A DNA stretch of 64,000 nucleotides from Bacteroidetes bacterium GWB2_32_14 (GTDB lineage Bacteria > Bacteroidota > Bacteroidia > Bacteroidales > UBA12077), in assembly GCA_001768235.1 (NCBI GenBank), contig MENK01000035.1:126183-190182 (forward strand). Direction: 5' to 3'. Positions 46,461 to 55,555 of the stretch are shown here, piece after piece (position 1 is the first letter of the stretch; each line of letters starts with the position of its first letter). A program made the position numbers and the translations under genes. The notes below the pieces were generated by a model. That model had not been told where the DNA came from, did no database searches, and saw only the letters and a list, made by a program, of their open reading frames with translations.

Positions 46461-46907
46461 ATGAAAAACTTTTTGTTCGCTATTGCAATACTTTTTATTG
46501 CACAAATTGAGTCAGAAGCACAAACAATTACTGATTCACGGCAAATCAGAGAAACCGTATTTAATTATATAGAAGGCTGGTACAGTGCCGATACTGCACG
46601 AATGAGCAAAGGTATTCATCTCGATTTAGCTAAGAGAGGAATTGTACCTTCAAGAGATGGTAAACAGACGGGAATGCTTAAAGCCAGCTACAAGGAAATG
46701 ATGGAGTGGACCTCGAAAAAACCAAATCAATTTAAAGATAACACAGTTAAACCAAATCAAATAAGGATATCAATTATTGAAATTGGTTTAAATGTAGCTG
46801 TTGTAAGATGCAAAAGCCCTGAGTATATTGATTATCTGCATTTGGCCAGATTAAAAAGCGAATGGATAATATTGAATGCAATTTGGGAACCTAATTTTAA
46901 AAAATGA
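46461..46907 (+). CDS. Secreted NTF2-like (lumazine-binding-like) protein
   Basis: 148 aa. Signal peptide (MKNFLFAIAILFIAQIESEAQ), then RQIRETVFNYIEGWYSADTARM, HLDLAKRGIV and a C-terminal LHLARLKSEWIILNAIWE. This is the Lumazine_bd_2/SnoaL-like cone fold, whose ligand or reaction is usually unknown. Its stop overlaps the start of the next FISUMP gene (ATGA), so the two are translationally coupled, which is the only functional hint. Confidence 0.78.
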   Translation: MKNFLFAIAILFIAQIESEAQTITDSRQIRETVFNYIEGWYSADTARMSKGIHLDLAKRGIVPSRDGKQTGMLKASYKEMMEWTSKKPNQFKDNTVKPNQIRISIIEIGLNVAVVRCKSPEYIDYLHLARLKSEWIILNAIWEPNFKK

Positions 46908-47590
46908 AAATGAAAAATATACCAACATTAATTGTAGTAGCAATACTAATAACATCTGTTTTAATCACGGAGTCTTGTACAACAGATGATCCAACAACAG
47001 ATTCACCAATCATTGTAACAGAGGATACGCCAGTAACTGATTATGATGGCAATACCTATAAAACTGTTAAAATTGGTGATCAGATTTGGATGGCTGAGAA
47101 CCTGAGAAGTAAACATTATAGTGATGGTACTTCAATTAATTATATAAACTATAATAATGATACAACCAATGTATATATTTATGGCAGATTGTATACACAA
47201 TCAGCAGCAATAAGAGGTACATCTGGAAGTAATACCAACCCAAGTAACATTCAAGGTGTCGCCCCAGAAGGGTGGCATATCCCAAGTAAGGCTGAGTGGA
47301 ACCAGCTTATTGATTATTTAGGAGGAATAAATGTTGCGGGAGGTAGTATGAAAGAATCAGGAACCATTCATTGGGTAAGCCCAAATACAGGAACTAATGA
47401 AAGTTTATTTACAGCATTACCTGCAGGACTATATAATTTTGATAATACGTTTGTCTGGAGAGGAAATCATTGTGTTTTTGCAACTTCTACTACACAAATA
47501 GCTGTTATGCTGCAAAACTCTGTTTCAAAAGTAGTGGTCGGAAGTTCTCATCCACTCGATGGAGTATCAGTTCGCTGTGTTAAAGATTAA
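46904..47590 (+). CDS. FISUMP-domain lipoprotein
   Basis: 228 aa. Lipobox in LITESC (Cys ~25). One FISUMP domain (~50-225): YKTVKIGDQIWMAENLRS, YGRLYTQSAAI, GWHIPSKAEWNQLI, GGSMKESGTIHWVSPN and SVRCVKD. Overlaps the NTF2-like gene by 4 nt. Belongs to the same lineage as domain 1 of the 43888 protein and the broken gene at 48287. Confidence 0.87.
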   Translation: MKMKNIPTLIVVAILITSVLITESCTTDDPTTDSPIIVTEDTPVTDYDGNTYKTVKIGDQIWMAENLRSKHYSDGTSINYINYNNDTTNVYIYGRLYTQSAAIRGTSGSNTNPSNIQGVAPEGWHIPSKAEWNQLIDYLGGINVAGGSMKESGTIHWVSPNTGTNESLFTALPAGLYNFDNTFVWRGNHCVFATSTTQIAVMLQNSVSKVVVGSSHPLDGVSVRCVKD

Positions 47591-47646
47591 TACAACCAAT
47601 AATTACATTTAAAAATAGACTTGTAATTATGAAACAGGCAAAAAAA

Positions 47647-48228
47647 ATGAAATATTTATTATTAGCCTTTTGTTTACTTTATAATGTTAGTATTGCTCAA
47701 AATAAAGGTCTAACAGACGATAAATTTATTATTGTACTTGATATTCAAGATTATTATACAAGCAATAAAATATCAGTGAGTTCATCTCAACAATTAATTA
47801 ACTCTGTAAATAAAGTAATTAATAATTCCAATGCAAATCGTATAATATATATTAAGAGAACTCATAAATTATTGAATCTATCGCTTTCCTATCCTTTTAT
47901 TTATACCTCCTTAGATTCTGCAGCCATGCTTTTAGATAAAAGAATAAATATTGTGAATAATCATATTTTCATTAAAGAAAAATCTAGTGCATTTAGTATA
48001 AAGGAATTAAACGATTTCCTTAAACAAAATAATGCAACAGAAATTGTAATAATTGGCCTTATGGCTGAACAATGTGTCTATGATTCATTAATTGAAGGAT
48101 TTAAGCTTGGGTATAAAATGTATGTGATACCTGAAGCAATTGTTGGAAAAACAGAAAAAAGTAAAGAAAAGGTGATAAAAAAACTTAGAGAAACTGAAAT
48201 TAAGATATTAAATATGAATATGATTTAG
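47647..48228 (+). CDS. Secreted isochorismatase-family cysteine hydrolase
   Basis: 193 aa from the second ATG at 47647, which gives a clean signal peptide (MKYLLLAFCLLYNVSIAQ); the first ATG at 47629 only adds a charged MKQAKK. The Asp-Lys-Cys triad appears as IVLDIQDYY, FIKEKSSAF and MAEQCVYDSL. Family members hydrolyse amide or vinyl-ether bonds, and export is less common. Substrate unknown. It sits between two FISUMP genes. Confidence 0.8.
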   Translation: MKYLLLAFCLLYNVSIAQNKGLTDDKFIIVLDIQDYYTSNKISVSSSQQLINSVNKVINNSNANRIIYIKRTHKLLNLSLSYPFIYTSLDSAAMLLDKRINIVNNHIFIKEKSSAFSIKELNDFLKQNNATEIVIIGLMAEQCVYDSLIEGFKLGYKMYVIPEAIVGKTEKSKEKVIKKLRETEIKILNMNMI

Positions 48229-48286
48229 GATCAAGTTCTTGAAAATTATAAAAAAGATAATCTTAAATCCAAAACATTAAAAAACG

Positions 48287-48938
48287 ATGAAAAGAAAAGC
48301 TTTATCAACATTATTAGTTGGTTCAACTACATTCGCTGAGTCCTGTAAAAAGGATGATCCTGAGCCTGACCCTCAGGTTTACGGTACACCAGATGAACCT
48401 CTAACTGATATCGACGGCAATACATATAAGACTGTTAAAATTGGCAATAAAGTTTGGATAGCCGAAAACTTTAAAGCAGTTAAAACATCCGAAGGTCTTA
48501 ATGTACAGGGTGTATATGAAGAAAGCAATAGTAATACTACTGCATATGGTCTGCTTTATACCTGGCCCGCGGCCGTACAAGCTGCACCAACAGGGTGGCT
48601 TGCCAACAAAAGATGAATGGGATGAGCTAATTAGGATTGCCGGGGGTAAATCTGTTGCCGGAGGCAAGCTAAAAGAAACCGGAACTACCCACTGGAATGC
48701 TCCAAATACTGGTGCAACTAACTCTATTGGTTTTACTGCTGTTGGGAGTGGATTTCGAAGTCCTGACGGAGTTTTATACGATATCGGAAAGCATGGTTCA
48801 TACTGGGGAACAGCAAATAACGCACAAGATCCCTACTGTATTTACATATATTATAATTCATCAAACATAATTACAGAGGTGAGTCCAATAGATATAACCT
48901 CAGGTATTGCTTTTGCTGTTCGATATGTAAAGAATTAA
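48287..48938 (+). pseudogene. FISUMP-domain lipoprotein gene with a frameshift
   Basis: Lipobox in TTFAESC. The first frame runs to TGA at 48614 (109 codons, ending APTGWLANKR). The domain continues one frame over as LPTKDEWDELIRIAG, GGKLKETGTTHWN and a C-terminal FAVRYVKN, stop at 48938. The expected APTGWHLPTKDEW can be restored by adding two bases at 48599-48600, so a 2-nt deletion lies there. Either a recent pseudogene, a sequencing error or a phase-variable site; the local sequence is not a homopolymer. Confidence 0.85.
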
Positions 48939-49125
48939 TTAGTAATTCGTATTACAATTATGTAAACAACATTAAATGCAGCGAGTTTATTATAAAATCG
49001 TCTTTTAACTATTAACAAAACAATTAGAAATGAGCAATAGCTAGTATTATATTTATATTACCAGTATTCAATCCTTTTGTTTAGAATTTATTTTAGTAAT
49101 CGGCTCTCCATTTAAAAGTGTATCA

Positions 49126-51534
49126 ATGATTAAAAAATATATAAACCTTCCTTTAAAGAACATCATTAAACAAGGTAGCCTTTCTGTTATAAGTGCAATA
49201 GGATTAGCAATAGCCCTTAGCTGCTGTATTCTTATAATTTTATATGTACAGTATGAATTCAGCTTTGATAGTTTCCATAAAAATGCTGAACAAATATTTC
49301 GGATTGTACAAAAGCAAAAAGGTCACAGCTATATGGGTTCAGATGTTTTTGCTGTTACTCCCGGAACACTTAAGGAAGCATTGGTAAGCGAAATGCCTGA
49401 GGTAAAATATGCGACAAAATGTATCCTGCGAAGTCATATTTTTGAAGGTAATTCTACCCTTTTTGATGAGTACGGAATTTTATATGCTGATCAGGATTTT
49501 CTAAAAATATTCTCATTCCCAATTGTGTCTGGTGACCCTGCTGAAGCTCTAAAAGAACCATTTACTCTTTTTTTAACAAAGGAGATGGCAACTAAGTATT
49601 TTGGCAATGAAAATCCAATAGGAAAGTATATAACAGCAGATAATAAGTATGTTTTTACTGTAAAGGGAATTTTGAGGGATATTCCTAAAAACTCACATCT
49701 TCGTTTCGATTTTATTACTGGTTTCGAAACATTGTACAGTATCAGAGGAGGTAAGGAAAATGTTGACAAATGGGGCTCAAATAGCTATATAACCTATTTT
49801 CAACTTAAAGGAAAGGTTGAAACAGAAGTTATTAAGGCCAAGCTTAATGATTTGTACAAGAAACACACTGAGAATACAAACTTAAATCAAAACCTGGAGC
49901 TAATACCCGAATCACTTAACAATATTCACCTAAATGGAACAATAAACTTTGATCCCTCCAATACTATTGACATCAGGTATATCTATTTGGTACTTTCTAT
50001 TGGTGTTTTGATCTTACTTATTGCTTGTTTTAACTACATGAATATGGCCGCAGCAAGGTCTTTTGGCGCATTACGAACCATGGGAGTTTTAAAAGTATTT
50101 GGTTGCAACAGGCGCGGCTTACTTAATCAAAGTATTACAGAATCGATGTTGCTTTCAGCATTTGGACTCCTTATTGCGCTTTTCATAATCTGGTTTTTGC
50201 TCCCAACTTTTAGCATTTTTACTGGTAGACCATTGGTTTATTCTATGATTTTTCAGTACAAGAACATTATTAAAATACTTGGGCTAATACTTTTGGTTGG
50301 GATTGTTGCAGGACTTTATCCAACTGTTCACCTCTCATCAATTAGCCCATTGCAGCTAATAAAACAGAATTTACAGAGTTTTAATGGAAAGAGAAAAACA
50401 GGATTACTAAGAAATGTATTGGTTGTAATGCAATATATAATTTCTATTACTGCAATAATTTGCACAATTTCCATTTTAAAGCAAATGAACTTTATTAAGA
50501 AAACAGATACTGGTTTTGCAAGGCATAATATTTTAACCATTTACCTCAGAGATCCTGACCTTCGTAAAAATCCAGTAGGATTAATTGATGAGCTGAGAAA
50601 GAATTTTGAAATAGTTGAAATAGCAACTTCAGCTAATCTTCCTAACACTATTGGATCAAATTCCAATGTACAATGGGAAAATATGCCTACTGATACGAAA
50701 TTGCCTGTTTATAAAGCAGGTATTGGATATAATTTTTTTGAGTTTTATGGACTTGAAATAATTAATGGAAGAGGCTTTTCTGCAGAATATGTATCAGATA
50801 CAGTAAACAGATTTGTAATAAACCAAACAGCTGCTAAATTAATTGGATGGGATGACCCAATTGGCAAAAAGTTTGGATTTGATCGAGATAATTTGGGTAT
50901 TGTAATTGGTGTAGTTAAGGATTTTAATTTTCATTCCCTGCACCTGGGTATAGAACCCCTAGCATTTTCTGTTATAGGTTGTGTCGATTATCCTGAAACA
51001 CGATACATTTCAATTAAAGTAAATTCTGAAAAAATTGCAGAAACAAGAATTTTTACTGAGAATACACTCAAAGAGATGTCGCCCAATTACCTTAACCCTG
51101 TTTCAGTCTTAAGTGATAGAATTGACGAGATGTATATGTCTGACAGAAATCTTTCAAAAATTCTTCTTTTCTCAACAGTCCTTACAATTATCTTAACTTG
51201 TTTAGGACAATATGGCATTTCGTCGTTTACAACAAGAAAACGAACCAAAGAAATGGCTATCAGAAAAGTTAATGGTGCAAAGTCCATAACTATTATGTAC
51301 CATTTAATTTGGGAAACAGCAAAACTGATATTTATTGCTATCCTTTTTGCCTGGCCAATAGCTTATTTTATAATTACAGATTGGATGCAAAATTTTGCTT
51401 ACCGAATTGCCATTGGCCCATCCGTATTTATCTACTCATTGCTCATTACACTATTGATTTCTTTAATGGTTATTAGCGTACATATTATTAAATTGTCAAG
51501 GGTGAATCCTTCTGAACTTATGCGCTATGAATAG
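49126..51534 (+). CDS. MacB/FtsX-family ABC transporter permease
   Basis: 802 aa. TM1 ~16-42 (LSVISAIGLAIALSCCILIIL), MacB-PCD region, FtsX TMs at ~285-305, ~340-360 and ~385-400, then a second PCD and FtsX set near the C-terminus with RKRTKEMAIRKVNGA. The first coupling motif is degraded (SFGALRTMGVLKVFGC) compared with the gene at 32606. No ATPase partner is near. It differs from the 32606 permease in having no sigma-54-like promoter upstream; the 187-nt gap 48939-49125 shows no clear signal. Confidence 0.88.
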   Translation: MIKKYINLPLKNIIKQGSLSVISAIGLAIALSCCILIILYVQYEFSFDSFHKNAEQIFRIVQKQKGHSYMGSDVFAVTPGTLKEALVSEMPEVKYATKCILRSHIFEGNSTLFDEYGILYADQDFLKIFSFPIVSGDPAEALKEPFTLFLTKEMATKYFGNENPIGKYITADNKYVFTVKGILRDIPKNSHLRFDFITGFETLYSIRGGKENVDKWGSNSYITYFQLKGKVETEVIKAKLNDLYKKHTENTNLNQNLELIPESLNNIHLNGTINFDPSNTIDIRYIYLVLSIGVLILLIACFNYMNMAAARSFGALRTMGVLKVFGCNRRGLLNQSITESMLLSAFGLLIALFIIWFLLPTFSIFTGRPLVYSMIFQYKNIIKILGLILLVGIVAGLYPTVHLSSISPLQLIKQNLQSFNGKRKTGLLRNVLVVMQYIISITAIICTISILKQMNFIKKTDTGFARHNILTIYLRDPDLRKNPVGLIDELRKNFEIVEIATSANLPNTIGSNSNVQWENMPTDTKLPVYKAGIGYNFFEFYGLEIINGRGFSAEYVSDTVNRFVINQTAAKLIGWDDPIGKKFGFDRDNLGIVIGVVKDFNFHSLHLGIEPLAFSVIGCVDYPETRYISIKVNSEKIAETRIFTENTLKEMSPNYLNPVSVLSDRIDEMYMSDRNLSKILLFSTVLTIILTCLGQYGISSFTTRKRTKEMAIRKVNGAKSITIMYHLIWETAKLIFIAILFAWPIAYFIITDWMQNFAYRIAIGPSVFIYSLLITLLISLMVISVHIIKLSRVNPSELMRYE

Positions 51535-51591
51535 ACGAGTCAAAAATCTGATTATTAAATATTATGAAAAAACAATAGGCTTAATTTTTAA

Positions 51592-51631
51592 AGTGTACGT
51601 TTTTGATCATTTAGTGTTCATTTTTAAACAA
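51592..51631 (+). promoter_or_regulatory. Tandem operator-like elements upstream of the ankyrin/PD40 gene
   Basis: Direct elements AGTGTACGTTTTTGATC (51592-) and AGTGTTCATTTTTAAAC (51613-), 13 of 17 bases alike, 21 bp apart. The second contains TGTTC-N6-AAACA, one base off the TGTTC-N6-GAACA dyads at 32437 and 59782. A sigma-54-like sequence follows 50 nt later. Confidence 0.5.
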
Positions 51632-51681
51632 TTTCAAAAAAACAAAAAGTGTAAATATCAGTAATACAGCTGAATATAAAT

Positions 51682-51697
51682 TTGGGCTAATTATTGT
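51682..51697 (+). promoter_or_regulatory. Weak sigma-54-like promoter for the ankyrin/PD40 gene
   Basis: TTGG, 8 nt, TTGT: the GG-to-GN spacing is the required 10 nt, but the last C is T and the CACG part is absent. It lies 70 nt before the ATG at 51768, and its distance from the paired elements equals that at 32538. Confidence 0.3.
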
Positions 51698-51767
51698 TAT
51701 GCACTTATCATAAAATCATAAAATAAAAATTTGACTATTGGAAAAATCAATTAATAATTCAAGTAAA

Positions 51768-53648
51768 ATGAAAAAAGCAGCCCTAACACTTGGAGTCTTA
51801 ATATGCTACCTGGTAACATTTCATGAAGCCCAGGCTCAAAATGTTTTTGAAGCAATTAAAACAGAAAAATTTATAAAAGTAAAATCACTGGTTAATAAAG
51901 ATCCTGAACTTATTCAGTCGAGAGACGAAGTTGGAAATACCTTATTACATCTGGCTGCATCGAATTCAAAAACGGATATTGCCAGTTATCTAATTGAAAA
52001 AGGTTGTGAAGTGAATGCAAATTCAAATACTGGAGAAACCCCGCTTCATATTGCAGCAAAGTGGAGAAGGAAAGAGGTAGTTGCATTACTAATATCTAAA
52101 GGTGCTAAAATTGATGTGAATGATGGAGCAAATTATACTCCACTTACGAATGCAATTCAACATTATCAAACGTCATCGCAACAATCTGAGAGATTAGAAA
52201 CAATAAAACTTCTAGTTGAAAATGGAGCTGATATTAATAAAAAAGGGATGTGGAATTGGTTTCCTATTCAGGTTGCAGCAGAATTTGGATCAGAAGAGAT
52301 TGTAAATTACCTGATTGATAAAGGCTCGATTATTCCTTTTGAACAAGGTCAAGATACATATCAGATTTTAATTGCATCATGCTCCAGAGGCTTTACAGGC
52401 TTGTTTGAGAAATTACTCGAACAGGGATTTGAATTGCAAAACAACCAATATACGAGAGGTTTATTACATACTGCCGCAGCAGGTGGCTCAGAAAAAATTG
52501 TAGAAACACTTTTAGAAAAGGGTTTCAAGGTAATGTCAGGTGATGCACATGGATGGTCGCCCTTACATAGTGCTGCCGAAAAAGGAAATGTAAAAATAGT
52601 TGAGTTACTTGTTAATAAAGGAGCTGATATAAATGACAGAAATGCTTCCGGAAGAACTCCTTATAATCTTGCAGATTATTTTGGCCATAAAGACGTGTGC
52701 GACCTTTTAATATCAAAAGGAGCCGATACTTCAGAACAACAATTTCCTGAATTTAATGGTAACTATATGGGTCAAAAAGAACCGGATAATGGACCAAGAG
52801 TATTTGCTCCAGATATTGTGTCGACAAAATACGATTTGCATGGTAATATTGTTTTTTCACCAATTGGCGACGAAGCATATTGGTCGGGTTGGTATCCTAA
52901 TAAAACTTCAACTGAAGGGAAACAACAAATACTTACCTCTAAACTGGAAAATGGCAAGTGGACCATACCAGAGATTGCATCTTTCTCAATTATTGGTTAC
53001 GATGATGATTGCCCGTTTATTTCACCGGATGGTAAAAAATTGTATTTTGTTTCCAGAAGACCATTAAAACAGAATGAGGGTAATTCTGAAAAAGAAAACA
53101 TTTGGTTTGTAACAAAGGAAGGAAATAACTGGGTAAATCCTACTCCTGTGGATGCTGTAAATTTCCTTGATTTGCATTGGCAGATTTCTGTTGATAATAA
53201 AGGGAATCTCTATTTTGGGGCCAGAGATCCGGAAGGGAAAAAATTTGGCGAAATATATTGTTCCAAATTTGAAAATGGAGTATACGTAAAACCTGAAAAA
53301 TTATGTACACAAATAAATTCCGAAAATTCAGAAGGTTCTCCCAACATTTCTCCTGATGGAGATTATATTTTATTTGACAGAGCAAAACAGGGTATTCAAA
53401 TGGGTCTTTTTATTAGCTTTAAAAAGGATGATGGATCATGGACTGATGCTCGTCCTATTGCCGAGGTAGCTAAAATAAATTCTGTAAATCAATGTTGCTA
53501 TGTAACTCATGATCGAAATTTTCTTTTTTATATATCGGGTTATGGCAATAGTTGGGGGGCGTATTGGATTAAAGCTGATTTTATTGATAAAATGAGATCA
53601 ACTATAAATGACATACCAGATGAAGCAAATAATAACAAACCTGAATAG
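51768..53648 (+). CDS. Secreted ankyrin-repeat/PD40 beta-propeller protein
   Basis: 626 aa from the ATG at 51768 (frame opens at a TTG 30 nt earlier), chosen because a signal peptide follows it (MKKAALTLGVLICYLVTFHE, then AQAQ). About eight ankyrin repeats cover ~45-315, e.g. GNTLLHLAAS, GETPLHIAAK, GWSPLHSAAEKGNVKIVELL and GRTPYNLADYFGHKDVCDLL. PD40 blades follow: FSPIGDEAYWSG, ISPDGKKLYFVS and ISPDGDYILFD. The combination suggests a periplasmic or surface scaffold. Its upstream paired elements and promoter-like site link it to the permease at 32606. Confidence 0.85.
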   Translation: MKKAALTLGVLICYLVTFHEAQAQNVFEAIKTEKFIKVKSLVNKDPELIQSRDEVGNTLLHLAASNSKTDIASYLIEKGCEVNANSNTGETPLHIAAKWRRKEVVALLISKGAKIDVNDGANYTPLTNAIQHYQTSSQQSERLETIKLLVENGADINKKGMWNWFPIQVAAEFGSEEIVNYLIDKGSIIPFEQGQDTYQILIASCSRGFTGLFEKLLEQGFELQNNQYTRGLLHTAAAGGSEKIVETLLEKGFKVMSGDAHGWSPLHSAAEKGNVKIVELLVNKGADINDRNASGRTPYNLADYFGHKDVCDLLISKGADTSEQQFPEFNGNYMGQKEPDNGPRVFAPDIVSTKYDLHGNIVFSPIGDEAYWSGWYPNKTSTEGKQQILTSKLENGKWTIPEIASFSIIGYDDDCPFISPDGKKLYFVSRRPLKQNEGNSEKENIWFVTKEGNNWVNPTPVDAVNFLDLHWQISVDNKGNLYFGARDPEGKKFGEIYCSKFENGVYVKPEKLCTQINSENSEGSPNISPDGDYILFDRAKQGIQMGLFISFKKDDGSWTDARPIAEVAKINSVNQCCYVTHDRNFLFYISGYGNSWGAYWIKADFIDKMRSTINDIPDEANNNKPE

Positions 53649-53750
53649 AAATTAATTATTTATTAAAAACATCTAATAAGCACTATTTCAATGATTTGCT
53701 AAAACAAATGTAAATTGATTAATAAGATAAAAAACTTAAATTTAGCTTAC

Positions 53751-54797
53751 ATGATAGGAATAAAAATATTTTTTAAAAGCATTACCTTATTTTTGTTAGT
53801 GATTTCCTTTACGAATTGTTCTGAAGACTCATCAACAAATCCTGAAGTTAATTACACGAAGTTAAATAATGCGTTTTCATCAGCCCAGCAGATCGAAAAC
53901 TTAACAAGTTTAGTGGTTTTTCATAAAGACACAATAATCAAAGAAGCCTTTTATGGCACTGGCGGTGCTGATGTTCGGCAAAGTGTTCGTTCCGTAACAA
54001 AAAGTGTTATGAGTATCCTGATTGGGATAGCAATTGATAAAGGATATCTTACTTCCATTGATCAAACCCTCGGTGAATTTATTGATACTTCGGTTTATAC
54101 AATTACTCCCGAAAAATCAGCAATAAAAATCAGCCATCTCCTAAGTATGACTGGTGGTTTTGAATGGAATGAATTAACTGCTTCCGGATATAACGAGTGG
54201 GCTTTAGCTGAAAATCAAATTCAATATCTTTTGGATAAGCCTTTAATTGCAGAGCCGGGGCAATTATTTTTATACAATTCAGCGGGCACTCACTTACTTT
54301 CATATATAATCACAAAAGTGACGGGAATGTCAACTTATGAGTTTTCGTTACAATACCTGTTTAACCCGATAGATATTCAAGAAGTAGATTGGTACATCGA
54401 CAAGCAGGGATATTGTAATGGAGGAGCAGGATTAATTTTCACACCCCATGACATGGTTAAAATTGGTCAATTAGTACTTAACCATGGTATTTATAAAGGA
54501 AAAACAATTGTTTCTTCTGATTATATTGATATGTCCACTCAAATGAAAATTTCAACTGGCAATACAATGAATTTTGCTTCCGATTATGGATATTGCTGGT
54601 GGTTAGGACAAAAAGAAGAAATAGAGTATATCTTTGCAAATGGATATGGGGGTCAATTTATTGTAATTGTACCAAGCTTGGAACTTATTGTTGTTACAAC
54701 AAATAATTTAAGTAGCGTAACATCATCCATTGCAAACGAACAATGGTATAGAACTCTCGATTTAATTCTTAATTCTATTATTCCGGCCTTTAACTGA
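53751..54797 (+). CDS. Beta-lactamase-fold serine hydrolase lipoprotein
   Basis: 348 aa from the ATG at 53751 (frame opens at an upstream TTG). Lipobox in VISFTNC. Nucleophile SVTK (RSVTKSVMSILIG), LYNS at the Tyr motif and FANGYGGQFIVIVP at the KTG-equivalent region, so the S12-type site is complete. Paralogue of the hydrolase at 45225. Its stop overlaps the next gene's start by one base (TGATG), so the HExxH lipoprotein is translated in tandem with it. Confidence 0.85.
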   Translation: MIGIKIFFKSITLFLLVISFTNCSEDSSTNPEVNYTKLNNAFSSAQQIENLTSLVVFHKDTIIKEAFYGTGGADVRQSVRSVTKSVMSILIGIAIDKGYLTSIDQTLGEFIDTSVYTITPEKSAIKISHLLSMTGGFEWNELTASGYNEWALAENQIQYLLDKPLIAEPGQLFLYNSAGTHLLSYIITKVTGMSTYEFSLQYLFNPIDIQEVDWYIDKQGYCNGGAGLIFTPHDMVKIGQLVLNHGIYKGKTIVSSDYIDMSTQMKISTGNTMNFASDYGYCWWLGQKEEIEYIFANGYGGQFIVIVPSLELIVVTTNNLSSVTSSIANEQWYRTLDLILNSIIPAFN

Positions 54798-55540
54798 TGA
54801 ATTACTTCCAGTATATATGTTTTCATTTGTTGTTTATTGCAGCTTTTATAAGTTGTGCAAAAGAGGATGAAACAAAAGATGATAATCCAATCATTATTGA
54901 AGAGAGCCACTTTTCATTTGTACTTCACGATGGATTAACTCAGAGTATTATTGCTCCTATTAATACGAAGCTAAACGATAATTATTCAAGAGTTTTAAAT
55001 GATCTTGAAGTTATTTCAATGAATAAGGTTTCGGTTAAAATATGGAATAGCGAAACCAATTTTCTTGATGATATGGAACAGGCAATTGGACAAAGATACC
55101 AAGGAGCATCAGGTTGGGTGTATAGCTCAACAGATATTCGGATTCTATACCGTGGAAATTATACATCCCAGATTGCGCTACACGAATTCTGTCATGCGGT
55201 TTCATTGGTTGTAAACAATACTATTGGAAATAATCCAAGATGGTTATGGGAAGCAATAGCTATTTACGAAGCAGGGGAGTTTATAAATCCAACAAGCATT
55301 AGTTATTTGATTAATGAAGATTTTCCCACAATAGTTGAACTTAATTCTGATTTTAATACGGGTGGAAATAAAATATATTCAGTGGGTTTTCTTCTATCAG
55401 AATTTATTATTACAAACTGGGATAAAAGTCGTTTTGTAAACCTAATAAAAGCAAATGGAAATATTGAGCAAACACTTGGAATATCAACTCTGCAATTTGA
55501 AGAAGATTGGAAATATTTTGTAATTACAAAGTATTTCTAA
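54797..55540 (+). CDS. Putative zinc metallopeptidase-like lipoprotein (HExxH)
   Basis: 247 aa. Lipobox in FIAAFISC (from HLLFIAAFISCAKED). ALHEFCHAVSLVV is an HExxH zinc motif, and WLWEAIAIYEAGEF ~30 residues on supplies a gluzincin-like Glu. The rest resembles peptidase-MA-like proteins. Coupled to the upstream serine hydrolase by a 1-nt overlap. The substrate is unknown; the layout suggests an anchored protease acting with that hydrolase. Confidence 0.75.
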   Translation: MNYFQYICFHLLFIAAFISCAKEDETKDDNPIIIEESHFSFVLHDGLTQSIIAPINTKLNDNYSRVLNDLEVISMNKVSVKIWNSETNFLDDMEQAIGQRYQGASGWVYSSTDIRILYRGNYTSQIALHEFCHAVSLVVNNTIGNNPRWLWEAIAIYEAGEFINPTSISYLINEDFPTIVELNSDFNTGGNKIYSVGFLLSEFIITNWDKSRFVNLIKANGNIEQTLGISTLQFEEDWKYFVITKYF

Positions 55541-55555
55541 TAAAGAGAAAACAGG

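Noticed and set aside
48939-49125. Another copy of the paired operator motif before the second MacB-like permease
   Set aside because: Only an AACAAC...AAATGCAG segment is loosely similar, without a partner element or a GG-N10-GC promoter.
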